Assembly: GCA_025352435.1 (NCBI GenBank)
Contig: JANXTN010000041.1
Coordinates: forward strand, 1 to 13,871
Length of the DNA: 13,871 nt
Reading direction: 5' to 3'
DNA from: Ferruginibacter sp.
GTDB lineage: Bacteria; Bacteroidota; Bacteroidia; Chitinophagales; Chitinophagaceae
Positions within the stretch are counted from its first letter, which is position 1. Each line of letters starts with the position of its first letter. The notes under the pieces were generated by a model. The model made no database searches. It had not been told where the DNA came from and saw only the letters and a list, made by a program, of their open reading frames with translations. A program made the position numbers and the translations under genes. This document shows positions 7,903 to 13,871 of this stretch, piece by piece.

Positions 7903-7925
7903 TTCACCGCAGAGTGTGAGAGTTA
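7903..7925 (+). repeat. Left terminal inverted repeat
   Basis: It begins TTCACCGCAGAG and ends AGAGTTA. Compared with the reverse complement of 8140-8162 it shares the blocks TTCACC, GAG and AGAGTTA without gaps, 18 of 23 identities. Confidence 0.6.
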
Positions 7926-7945
7926 AAAGATTTTTCGCAGCGTTA

Positions 7946-8153
7946 TTAGAAATTGCTTAAGACTCTTTTAAATCCCTCTTTGAGCAGCGGAACATCAAAG
8001 TTTATCAGGTACCCTAAATTTTAGATTTATAATCTATTATAAATTCACACTCTACAGGTAAATTTATCTCGTAAGTTTTGCCCAAAGAATCTTGTAATCC
8101 ATGTTGTATAATAAATTAAAATCTCAGCGTATCCTCATGTAACTCTTATTCTC
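7946..8153 (-). pseudogene. GxxExxY family protein remnant
   Basis: On the minus strand, the frame at 8014-7946 reads GYLINFDVPLLKEGFKR, then five more residues and a stop. This is the characteristic C-terminal end of GxxExxY proteins (PD-(D/E)XK nuclease-like, common in Bacteroidota). A different frame at 8103-8014 reads HGLQDSLGKTYE followed by INLPVECEF and then YKSKI plus a stop, resembling the N-terminal G-L-x-E-S-x-Y-E signature and the following strand. A third piece near 8153 reads ENKSY, like the usual ENELSY start. The segment encoding the catalytic Asp and Glu-x-Lys core is missing. Intact members have about 125 residues, whereas only about 70 codons of space remain, with at least one frameshift and several stops. 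Not functional. Identification rests on recalled family pattern, most securely the C-terminus. Confidence 0.65.
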
Positions 8154-8162
8154 CGAGGTGAA
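8140..8162 (-). repeat. Right terminal inverted repeat
   Basis: Read on the minus strand from 8162 it begins TTCACCTCGGAG and ends AGAGTTA, the imperfect mirror of 7903-7925. Its outer base is directly next to the FAH stop codon (8163-8165). Confidence 0.6.
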
Positions 8163-9167
8163 TCATTTCTTCAACTCGAATATCGAAAAATCACTCTCAT
8201 CTGCTACAATAGTATTTTTCAACAATCCTAATCCATCAATTTCCATTTCAACTACATCCCCATGTTGCAGCCATTGCTCTGCATAATTTGGATCGTTTAA
8301 TTTGCCTGTTCCATTTAATTCTAAAAAACAACCTGTGCCTACCGTTCCGCTGCCAATTACATCACCTGCATAAAGATTTACGCCGTAAGCGCATCGTTCT
8401 AAAATTTCTGCGAAGGTCCAATCCATATCTGCCAGGTTGCCTTGGCTCACTTGAATACCATTTACTTTACAAGTCATTTTTAAATTCCAGCTTTTACCCG
8501 TGTGTCCCTCTTTGCACGGTACTTCGTAAGGTTCCAATTCATCAAGCGTTACGAGAATTGGTCCAATTGCCGTTGAAAAATCTTTTCCTTTTGCAGGGCC
8601 AAGGTTCAAAATCATTTCTTCCATTTGCAAACGTCTTGCACTCATATCGTTCATGATCATCAGTCCTGCAATGTATTCATCCGCTTCTGAAGCTTTAATA
8701 TTTTTTGCATACTTACTCACCACAATAGCAGCTTCCAATTCAAAATCAAGTTTTTCAAAATGATCAGGCATACAAATGATATTGCCGGGACCTTGTATGC
8801 TGTTGTGGTTGGTAAAATAAAATATTGGATACTGATCAAACTCGGGAATCATATCTACTTTTCTATTTCGTCTTGCAGCTGCAACATGTTGCCGAAAAGC
8901 ATAACCATCCCTACAGCTTGTAGGGTTAGGAACCGGAGCAATTATTTCTGCATTCGCATAATTTCCGTAGGATTTATTCTCATAGCCACCATCTTTAACC
9001 TTTCTCTCAGCAGCTTGTGCAATAGGAAGAACATCTTCCCAATAATTTAAAAACATCGACATGCTTATGGGCAAATCAGGATGCAGTTTATCCGTATCAT
9101 AAATTTTTTCGTTTATTACAAGCGCTAGTTGCTCGTGGTCGTCTTTTAAATATGTAATCAGCTTCAT
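8163..9167 (-). CDS. Fumarylacetoacetate hydrolase family protein
   Basis: Enzyme of the FAH superfamily. True fumarylacetoacetase cleaves fumarylacetoacetate to fumarate and acetoacetate, the last step of tyrosine breakdown. The active-site residues line up with those of mammalian FAH from memory: Asp87 and His94 in RDGYAFRQH with the same 7-residue spacing, metal ligands Glu143 and Glu145 in DFELEAAIV, Asp174 in MNDMSARRLQ, and Lys195 in GPAKGKDF. The N-terminal 75 residues form the usual small domain. At 334 residues it is shorter than eukaryotic FAH (about 420) but normal for bacterial FAH-family enzymes. The flavin reductase gene lies downstream on the same strand. Homogentisate dioxygenase and HPPD are not in the window. 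Other ring-cleavage hydrolases share this fold, so the exact substrate is inferred. Confidence 0.88.
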   Translation of the reverse strand: MKLITYLKDDHEQLALVINEKIYDTDKLHPDLPISMSMFLNYWEDVLPIAQAAERKVKDGGYENKSYGNYANAEIIAPVPNPTSCRDGYAFRQHVAAARRNRKVDMIPEFDQYPIFYFTNHNSIQGPGNIICMPDHFEKLDFELEAAIVVSKYAKNIKASEADEYIAGLMIMNDMSARRLQMEEMILNLGPAKGKDFSTAIGPILVTLDELEPYEVPCKEGHTGKSWNLKMTCKVNGIQVSQGNLADMDWTFAEILERCAYGVNLYAGDVIGSGTVGTGCFLELNGTGKLNDPNYAEQWLQHGDVVEMEIDGLGLLKNTIVADESDFSIFELKK

Positions 9168-9225
9168 GGAATTTATTATTGAAGAGAACGAAATTTGAAG
9201 AAAGTTGCTATAATGTTAAGAATGA

Positions 9226-9233
9226 CAAATTTA
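9226..9233 (-). promoter_or_regulatory. Putative Bacteroidota -7 element for the FAH gene
   Basis: On the minus strand this reads TAAATTTG, an exact match to TAnnTTTG. It is 59 bp upstream of the FAH-family start codon in a 124-bp divergent intergenic region. I see no good TTG at the expected -33 position. Confidence 0.35.
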
Positions 9234-9265
9234 GCCTTCCAATTTCTTTAAAAAAAAGGATTTTG

Positions 9266-9273
9266 TATATTTG
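9266..9273 (+). promoter_or_regulatory. Putative Bacteroidota -7 element for the fatty acid hydroxylase gene
   Basis: TATATTTG matches TAnnTTTG exactly, 18 bp before the ATG at 9292. The -33 position, with a 19-base spacer, holds TTTC rather than TTTG. The predicted leader is only about 12 nt, with no Shine-Dalgarno sequence. Confidence 0.45.
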
Positions 9274-9291
9274 TAATTATTAACGCATTAC

Positions 9292-9963
9292 ATGGAATTT
9301 CAAAAAATACATAATAAGGGTCAGGCACAAATTTTTAGGAATAATTATTTAGAATACCTCACAAAAACGCATCCCCTGGTTATTTGGGGAATGTACTTAC
9401 CCATTCTAATATTTTTGCCATACTACTCCTTGCAATCACTTGAATATTCCGGGCTGAATGTTTTATTCATCTTTATCAGCGGAGTTTTGGTTTGGACATT
9501 AACTGAATATATTTTACATCGTTTTGCCTTTCATTATCACCCCGAAACCGATAAAGGAAAGAGAATCAATTATGTATTACATGGCAATCACCATGAATAT
9601 CCCAGAGATAAAGAAAGACTGTTTATGCCGGCGGCACCAAGTTTAATTATCGCATCAATGTTTTTCTTTTTTTTCTACCTGATAATGGGTAAAAACGTGT
9701 TTGCATTTTTTCCGGGGTTTATGCTTGGCTATTTAATTTATGGAACGATGCATTTTGCCATTCATGCATGGAACCCGCCTTTTAAGTGGATGAAAGGATT
9801 GTGGAGAAATCATCATCTTCATCATTACAAGCATTCAGATATGGGCTTTGGAGTGAGCAGTACTTTTTGGGATCATGTTTTTGGAACCATGTTCGATCTT
9901 AAAAAAGAAAAAGAAGATAAGGAGAAAGTAAAAGAATTGATGTTTACCAAAAAGTCTGTATAA
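9292..9963 (+). CDS. Fatty acid 2-hydroxylase-like protein (sterol desaturase superfamily)
   Basis: Membrane di-iron hydroxylase most like the catalytic domain of fatty acid 2-hydroxylases (FA2H/Scs7), which add a 2-OH to acyl chains of sphingolipids. The histidine boxes are in order: HRFAFH (76-81), HGNHHEYPRDKERL (97-110), HFAIH (154-158) and HHLHHY (174-179), followed by FGVSSTFWDHVFGT (186-199). Hydrophobic pairs at about 30-72 and 114-152 supply the membrane segments. The N-terminal cytochrome b5 domain of the eukaryotic enzymes is absent, as in other bacterial members of 200-230 residues. The last 20 residues are Lys/Glu-rich. Many Bacteroidota make sphingolipids with hydroxylated acyl chains, so that substrate is likely but inferred. 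It converges with the next gene with a 3-bp gap. Confidence 0.87.
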   Translation: MEFQKIHNKGQAQIFRNNYLEYLTKTHPLVIWGMYLPILIFLPYYSLQSLEYSGLNVLFIFISGVLVWTLTEYILHRFAFHYHPETDKGKRINYVLHGNHHEYPRDKERLFMPAAPSLIIASMFFFFFYLIMGKNVFAFFPGFMLGYLIYGTMHFAIHAWNPPFKWMKGLWRNHHLHHYKHSDMGFGVSSTFWDHVFGTMFDLKKEKEDKEKVKELMFTKKSV

Positions 9964-9966
9964 ACC

Positions 9967-10272
9967 TTACCAACGTTCCTCGTCCGAATCGTCAATACTG
10001 GTTTTATTTTCTTTCCTTGATTTTATTTTTTCCAAATGGCGCTGTATAAATAATGCGGCTATTATTTTACCCGCATCTTCTTTCTTATTTTCTGCAAGTA
10101 ATTTGTTTAATTTTTGTTCGTTGATGTCTGCCCGGTAAAGAATGTAAATGAGTTTATTGAAATCATTTATTATCAAGAAATTTATCTTTTCTGTAAGAAA
10201 CTCTACAAAATTTGTCTCGTTTGATTGTAGACTGAATGAGTCATTTACAATATGAACGATTTCATTTTCCAT
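9967..10272 (-). CDS. Hypothetical protein linked to the DUF2400 gene
   Basis: A 101-residue soluble protein that I do not recognise. It is predicted to be helical: an N-terminal segment with NETNFVEFLTEKINFLIINDFNKLIYILYRADI (about 18-50), then a Lys-rich helical half (EQKLNKLLAENKKEDAGKIIAALF) and an acidic tail ending DDSDEERW. There is no signal peptide, membrane segment or cysteine pair. Its start codon is two bases after the stop of the DUF2400 gene, so the two are almost certainly translated from one mRNA. The internal residue pattern (alternating hydrophobic and charged positions) and the tight spacing support a real gene. A role with DUF2400 is possible but untested. Confidence 0.7.
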   Translation of the reverse strand: MENEIVHIVNDSFSLQSNETNFVEFLTEKINFLIINDFNKLIYILYRADINEQKLNKLLAENKKEDAGKIIAALFIQRHLEKIKSRKENKTSIDDSDEERW

Positions 10273-10274
10273 AG

Positions 10275-11048
10275 TTAGAATTTTTCTAAAACACCTAAAG
10301 CAAAAAGTGCAAAATCATATTTTGCAGGATCGTTTTTATCCAATGTTTTCATGGCTTCCGTGAGTTCTACAGCGGCAAGCCAATCAGTAGGTTTTCTTTG
10401 TAAAAGCCCGAAATGTCTTGCTACTCTTGCCACATGCAAATCTAAAGGGATTACTAGTTGTGCGGGAGATATAATTTTCCATATTCCAAAGTCTACGCCA
10501 TTATTATCATTCCTTACCATCCAGCGCAAATACATATTCAAACGTTTGCAACTTGAATTTTTCGCAGGAGATGCTATGTGTTTTAGTGTGCGTTTAGGTA
10601 CGTTTTCCAAAGAGAAAAAATAATCGTAAAAGCCATCTAAAGCATTTTCAATAGTAGTATCATTTTTATTCATTGAGTTTGTAAAGGCAGTTTCCAGCGA
10701 ATCATATTTGCTGTAGTGGTGCTGAAAAAAATCTATAAAATATAAAAGATCGGTAGGATTAAAAGTGCGGTGTTTAAAATGCAATAATTTTTTTAGTTCG
10801 CCTTCACTGTGGTGCAAACAAAACTCATGAGGTGCATTGTCCATCAATAGCATCAATTCTTTGCTTTTATTGATGATAGTTGTTCTGTTGCCCCAGGCAA
10901 AAATAGCTGCAAAAAAACCTGCAATTTCAATGTCCTGTTTTTTGGTAAAAAAATGAGGTATGCAAATTGGATCTGGTCCAATAAAAAAAGGTTGATTATA
11001 TTCATCAACCTTTTTGTTTAAAAAATCTTTAAGTTTTTTATTAATCAT
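10275..11048 (-). CDS. TIGR02757/DUF2400 family protein
   Basis: A 257-residue soluble protein of the TIGR02757 (DUF2400) family, whose function is not established to my knowledge. The family hallmarks are DPICIPHFFTKKQDIEIAGF (26-45), the next residues to about 75 (AWGNRTTI, LMDNAPHEF), CKRLNMYLRWMVR (167-179) and IPLDLHVARVARHFGLL (200-216), ending KYDFALFALG. The segment around Asp203 resembles the part of HhH-GPD DNA glycosylases that carries the catalytic Asp (V-D-T/V-H-x-x-R/H), suggesting a distant relation to DNA base-excision enzymes. No iron-sulfur cysteine cluster is seen. The gene lies 57 bp downstream of the cystathionine enzyme, beyond a hairpin, and is followed at two bases by the 101-residue gene. 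Confidence 0.85.
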   Translation of the reverse strand: MINKKLKDFLNKKVDEYNQPFFIGPDPICIPHFFTKKQDIEIAGFFAAIFAWGNRTTIINKSKELMLLMDNAPHEFCLHHSEGELKKLLHFKHRTFNPTDLLYFIDFFQHHYSKYDSLETAFTNSMNKNDTTIENALDGFYDYFFSLENVPKRTLKHIASPAKNSSCKRLNMYLRWMVRNDNNGVDFGIWKIISPAQLVIPLDLHVARVARHFGLLQRKPTDWLAAVELTEAMKTLDKNDPAKYDFALFALGVLEKF

Positions 11049-11086
11049 TTTTATTAAAACAAAAACTTTAAATTATTAGGATTCAA

Positions 11087-11107
11087 AAGTCCTCCTGTGG
11101 AGGATTT
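11087..11107 (-). terminator. Hairpin after the cystathionine enzyme gene
   Basis: On the minus strand AAATCCTCC pairs with GGAGGACTT around ACA: a 9-bp stem with one wobble and a 3-nt loop, followed by TTG within CTTTTG. The stem overlaps the stop codon (11106-11108). The T-run is short, so it is probably a leaky terminator that may let some transcription reach the DUF2400 gene. Confidence 0.5.
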
Positions 11108-12266
11108 AGGAAGCCTCAATTGCAATTTTCAAATCCTCTACCAAGTCCTCTGCATCTTCAATACCCACGCTTAATCTAATCAAACCATCAGCAAGTCCAT
11201 TTTTAATTCTTTCTTCCCGTGGTATACTTGCATGCGTCATACTTGCCGGGTGGTTTATTAGTGATTCTACACCCCCTAAACTTTCTGCCAAGGCAAATAA
11301 TTTTGTTGATGTAAGAACCTTATTGGCCGCATCCATGCTATTATCTTTCAAAACAAAACTCATCATACCACCAAAACCCCGCATTTGTTCTTTTGCAATA
11401 TTATAATTATGATGGTCTTCAAAGCCACACCAGTAAACCCTTTCAACTTTTGGATGGTTCCGTAAAAAATTTGCAACTACAATACCATTTTCACAATGCT
11501 GTTTCATGCGAACATGCAACGTTTTAATTCCTCTTAAAACAAGGAAACAATCCATTGGTCCCGGTACAGCACCACAGCTTTTTTGGATAAAATATAATTG
11601 GTCTCTTAATGCATCGTCGTTTAATATTAATGCACCTTGTATTACATCACTATGGCCACCAAGGTATTTTGTGGCAGAATGCATTACGATATCTGCACCA
11701 AGATCTAAAGGGTTTTGTAAATAAGGAGAAGCAAAAGTATTGTCTACACAAAGCCATGCACCAGCTTCTTTAGAAATTTGTGCAGCAGCTTTTATATCTG
11801 TAATGTTCATTAAAGGATTCGTCGGCGTTTCTATCCAGATTAATTTTGTTTTTGTTGTTACAGCCTTCCTAATATTTTCAACGTCTGTAGTATCTACATA
11901 AATAAATTTGATACCATACTTTTCAAAAATCTTGGTAAAAAGTCTATAAGTACCGCCGTACATATCGTTGGCTGCAATTACCTCATCGCCTGGGTTTAAT
12001 AATTTAATTACTGCATCCGTTGCCGCAACACCACTCCCAAATGCAAGTCCGTGTTTGCCATTTTCTATAACAGCCAATGCATCCTCTAAAGCCTTTCTTG
12101 TTGGATTTTGGCTACGAGCATATTCATAACCCTGGTTTACACCCGGCGCTTGTTGCACATAAGTACTCGTTTGGTAAATAGGCGTCATAATAGCGCCGGT
12201 ACTTGGGTCTGGTACTGTGCCTGCGTGTATAAATTTAGTTCCTAATTTATGATGGTTGTTACTCAT
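11106..12266 (-). CDS. Cystathionine gamma-synthase/gamma-lyase family PLP enzyme
   Basis: Cytosolic PLP enzyme of the Cys/Met metabolism family, acting in transsulfuration (joining cysteine to an activated homoserine, or cleaving cystathionine). The PLP lysine is Lys200 in SATKYLGGHSD (197-207). Other family residues are YEYARSQNPTR (47-57, phosphate-binding Tyr/Arg), SGVAA (78-82), Tyr103, Asp175 in VDNTFASPY, and SLGGVESLINHPASMTH near the C-terminus. The 386-residue length is standard. The ESLINHP segment looks more like gamma-synthase than animal gamma-lyase, which has Glu-Leu/Val-Pro there, but synthase, lyase and beta-lyase cannot be separated safely by eye. A TAnnTTTG promoter lies 22 bp upstream and a hairpin overlaps the stop, so it may be a single-gene unit between asnB and DUF2400. 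Confidence 0.92.
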   Translation of the reverse strand: MSNNHHKLGTKFIHAGTVPDPSTGAIMTPIYQTSTYVQQAPGVNQGYEYARSQNPTRKALEDALAVIENGKHGLAFGSGVAATDAVIKLLNPGDEVIAANDMYGGTYRLFTKIFEKYGIKFIYVDTTDVENIRKAVTTKTKLIWIETPTNPLMNITDIKAAAQISKEAGAWLCVDNTFASPYLQNPLDLGADIVMHSATKYLGGHSDVIQGALILNDDALRDQLYFIQKSCGAVPGPMDCFLVLRGIKTLHVRMKQHCENGIVVANFLRNHPKVERVYWCGFEDHHNYNIAKEQMRGFGGMMSFVLKDNSMDAANKVLTSTKLFALAESLGGVESLINHPASMTHASIPREERIKNGLADGLIRLSVGIEDAEDLVEDLKIAIEAS

Positions 12267-12288
12267 ATTTCAAAATATTTATGTTCTG

Positions 12289-12296
12289 CAAAATTA
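12289..12296 (-). promoter_or_regulatory. Putative Bacteroidota -7 element for the cystathionine enzyme
   Basis: On the minus strand this reads TAATTTTG, an exact TAnnTTTG match, 22 bp upstream of the start codon at 12266 and within the 71-bp gap after asnB. No strong -33 TTG is visible. It suggests the gene is not only transcribed by read-through from asnB. Confidence 0.4.
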
Positions 12297-12337
12297 ACTG
12301 TATGGTTCCTATAAACACGATCCTCTTTCCTTAAAAA

Positions 12338-13871
12338 CTATAAAATTTTGGCAAGATTTAAGAATCGCCAATCTATATTTTCAGCTTCGTGTGGGTGTTT
12401 TGGTACAATACTGTTTTTAAGTACTGCAGCATTTAAAATGTTTTCTTTCACCAGTTTTTCTTTGCAGGAGAAAATCATTTCCTGCAATTGCTTGTTTTTC
12501 ATCCAGCTTTTTTGTGGTGTTTCAAAACCTATCTTATTTGTATTCCAAAGAATTTTATCAGGTATTTTTCCTGCCATCGTTTTTCTTAAAATATATTTTG
12601 TAAAGCCATCTTTTATTTTATAAGACGATGGTAGAGAAAAAATAAAATTAACCAGTTCAAAATTTAAAAACGGCAGCCGTACTTCTGTACCGTGCGCCAT
12701 GCTATTCCTATCAGCGAAGCGCAACAATTCTTCCAACCCATGTTGCATGGTATTGCTATAAAGAATGTCATTCAACTTGGTAACTACCGGTTTATAAATT
12801 CCCTGCCATTCCCTCCCTTTTATTTTCTGTAAAAGTTCGCTGTGAATAAACTGACTCTTTATGATTTTATTGTATTCCCTTTTTTCTAAAGCAAGTGCAG
12901 TATGAGCGGGCAAATAACCTGCAAGAACATTTTTATAATTCCATACTAAAGGAATTCCTGCTTTCCGAAGAAACTTCTTTTGCTTATGAAGCTGAAAATA
13001 TTTCCCCTTTGAACTCAACTCCTGCAAATACCAATGTAAATATTTTGAATAGCCGCTCAGTATTTCATCTGCACCCTGGCCATCTAACAATACTTTGATA
13101 TTATTAACCGCTGCCAATTCGTATACTTTGTATTGCGCATAAATGCTTGATGATGGAAACGGTTCTTCCTGATGGTAGCAAAGTTTTTCAAAATCTTTTA
13201 GCAGACCTTCGCTTGTGGGCGTAACAGTAAAATTATTAAGAGAAAAGCTGTTACAGATTTCGTTAATAAAACTGCTCTCATCTTTATTGAAGCCCGGAAA
13301 TACTGCAGAAAAAGTTTTAAAGTTCCGTTTTTTATCTTCAGCACTTTTTTTAATAAAGTATGCAATTGTTGAACTGTCGATACCTCCACTCAAACTTGTT
13401 CCAATAGCCACATCACTTCTCAGCCGTAGTTTTATAGAATTTTCTAACAGAAATGCCATCTTTTGAATGGTCTCTTTTTCAGAAATTTCTATGCTGTTTT
13501 GTTTATTAATATCTCTGTATCTCCTTAGTGTAAAATCCATGTTGCTTAAAGAAAGCGTGCCGGTATATGCAGGCGGCAATGAAAAAATATATTTATAAAA
13601 TGTTTGAGATTTTTTTGCAGCGTTTTGTACCTGCCCGAGTGCAAGGTAATTTACCATCATTTTTTCATCTGCACTTTTTGTAACACCTGCCGCCCATAAT
13701 GCTTTCATTTCGCTACCAAAGGCAAATACGCCGTTATCTAAAAAGTAGTAGAAGGGTTTCTCTCCAAAAATATCTCTTGCACAAAAAAGTTCTTTTGATA
13801 CATCATCCCAAATGCCAAACGCAAACATGCCATCAAAATATCTAACACAATCATCTTTATAAAAATCATAT
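12338..13871 (-). CDS. asnB: Asparagine synthase (glutamine-hydrolysing), 5' partial
   Basis: Glutamine-dependent asparagine synthetase, cut by the right edge. The frame stays open past the Met at 13828 to the edge, reading FYKDDCVRYFDGMFAFGIWD, the usual end of the glutaminase domain, so the true start with its catalytic Cys lies outside. Numbered from the Met at 13828: ARDIFGEKPFYY at 17-28, the ATP-pyrophosphatase P-loop SGGIDSS at 147-153, DGQGADEILSGY at about 248-259 and RNSMAHGTEVRLPFLN further on, all typical of the synthase domain. In Bacteroidota such AsnB paralogues often sit in surface-polysaccharide clusters, where they may amidate sugars rather than aspartate; nothing here settles this. 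The C-terminus (IDWRFLNLAKIL) looks complete. The cystathionine enzyme follows at 71 bp. Confidence 0.93.
   Translation of the reverse strand, partial: YDFYKDDCVRYFDGMFAFGIWDDVSKELFCARDIFGEKPFYYFLDNGVFAFGSEMKALWAAGVTKSADEKMMVNYLALGQVQNAAKKSQTFYKYIFSLPPAYTGTLSLSNMDFTLRRYRDINKQNSIEISEKETIQKMAFLLENSIKLRLRSDVAIGTSLSGGIDSSTIAYFIKKSAEDKKRNFKTFSAVFPGFNKDESSFINEICNSFSLNNFTVTPTSEGLLKDFEKLCYHQEEPFPSSSIYAQYKVYELAAVNNIKVLLDGQGADEILSGYSKYLHWYLQELSSKGKYFQLHKQKKFLRKAGIPLVWNYKNVLAGYLPAHTALALEKREYNKIIKSQFIHSELLQKIKGREWQGIYKPVVTKLNDILYSNTMQHGLEELLRFADRNSMAHGTEVRLPFLNFELVNFIFSLPSSYKIKDGFTKYILRKTMAGKIPDKILWNTNKIGFETPQKSWMKNKQLQEMIFSCKEKLVKENILNAAVLKNSIVPKHPHEAENIDWRFLNLAKIL

Larger units (their letters stand above)
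7903..8162. mobile_element. Decayed 260-bp inverted-repeat unit with GxxExxY gene remnant
   Basis: The unit is bounded by 23-bp imperfect inverted repeats, 7903-7925 and 8140-8162, identical at 18 of 23 positions. It encloses a broken GxxExxY-type gene. The right end abuts the last base of the FAH stop codon and the left end is 17 bp from the flavin reductase start, so it fills nearly the whole gap between two co-directional genes. No clear target-site duplication is visible outside the repeats. I read this as an old insertion of a small mobile-like unit, but how such units move is not known from the sequence. Confidence 0.55.

Noticed and set aside
7903..8162. A riboswitch or small RNA in the FAH-flavin reductase gap
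   Set aside because: The decayed GxxExxY reading frames and inverted-repeat ends explain the sequence better than any recognised RNA fold.
7886..8180. Target-site duplication around the inverted-repeat unit
   Set aside because: The bases outside 7903 and 8162 do not repeat convincingly, so none is claimed.
7333..9050. Several plus-strand open frames over the flavin reductase and FAH genes
   Set aside because: Antisense shadows of well-supported genes; their translations show no family pattern.
1..13871. A defence, CRISPR, toxin-antitoxin, phage or biosynthetic system
   Set aside because: No repeat array, nuclease-helicase gene set, integrase or carrier protein was found; neighbouring genes are ordinary metabolic and envelope genes.

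Overview
The window looks like an ordinary chromosomal segment of a low-GC Bacteroidota bacterium, most likely near Chitinophagaceae. Three things suggest this. The protein families are typical of the group: a fatty acid 2-hydroxylase-type enzyme, a TIGR02757/DUF2400 protein, and lipoproteins with short lipoboxes. The intergenic regions carry TAnnTTTG promoter elements. Most genes lack clear Shine-Dalgarno sequences. There is no phage, CRISPR array, rRNA, tRNA or intact transposase gene.

Layout from left to right. Positions 1-331 hold no convincing gene, only a strong plus-strand terminator (218-248) that probably closes a gene lying left of the window. The minus strand then carries an L,D-transpeptidase lipoprotein, an AlkB-type membrane monooxygenase with a palindrome just upstream, and a small secreted protein. 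Divergent from these, on the plus strand, are sigma-54 (rpoN), a PAP2-like membrane protein one base behind it, and after a stem-loop a DUF4197 lipoprotein. A minus-strand group follows: a fumarylacetoacetate hydrolase-family enzyme (8163-9167), a flavin reductase-family protein (6995-7885) and a patatin-like secreted phospholipase (5876-6949). A divergent FA2H-like hydroxylase lies at 9292-9963. The right part is all minus strand: asparagine synthase (cut by the right edge), a cystathionine gamma-synthase/lyase-type enzyme with its own promoter and terminator, a DUF2400 protein, and a 101-residue protein two bases behind it.

The least ordinary object is at 7903-8162. This 260-bp unit is bounded by imperfect 23-bp inverted repeats (18 of 23 identical). 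It contains a frameshifted, internally deleted remnant of a GxxExxY-type (PD-(D/E)XK-like) gene. It starts at the base after the stop codon of the fumarylacetoacetate hydrolase gene and ends 17 bp before the flavin reductase start. Removing it would leave two tightly spaced co-directional genes, so it looks like a decayed insertion inside a catabolic operon.

The genes do not form one system. They are mostly housekeeping and metabolic: envelope (L,D-transpeptidase, patatin, PAP2-like, lipid hydroxylase), aromatic amino-acid breakdown (FAH with flavin reductase), sulfur amino acids, and regulation (RpoN). I found no convincing new multi-gene system. The inverted-repeat unit and the alkB-proximal palindrome are the best leads.
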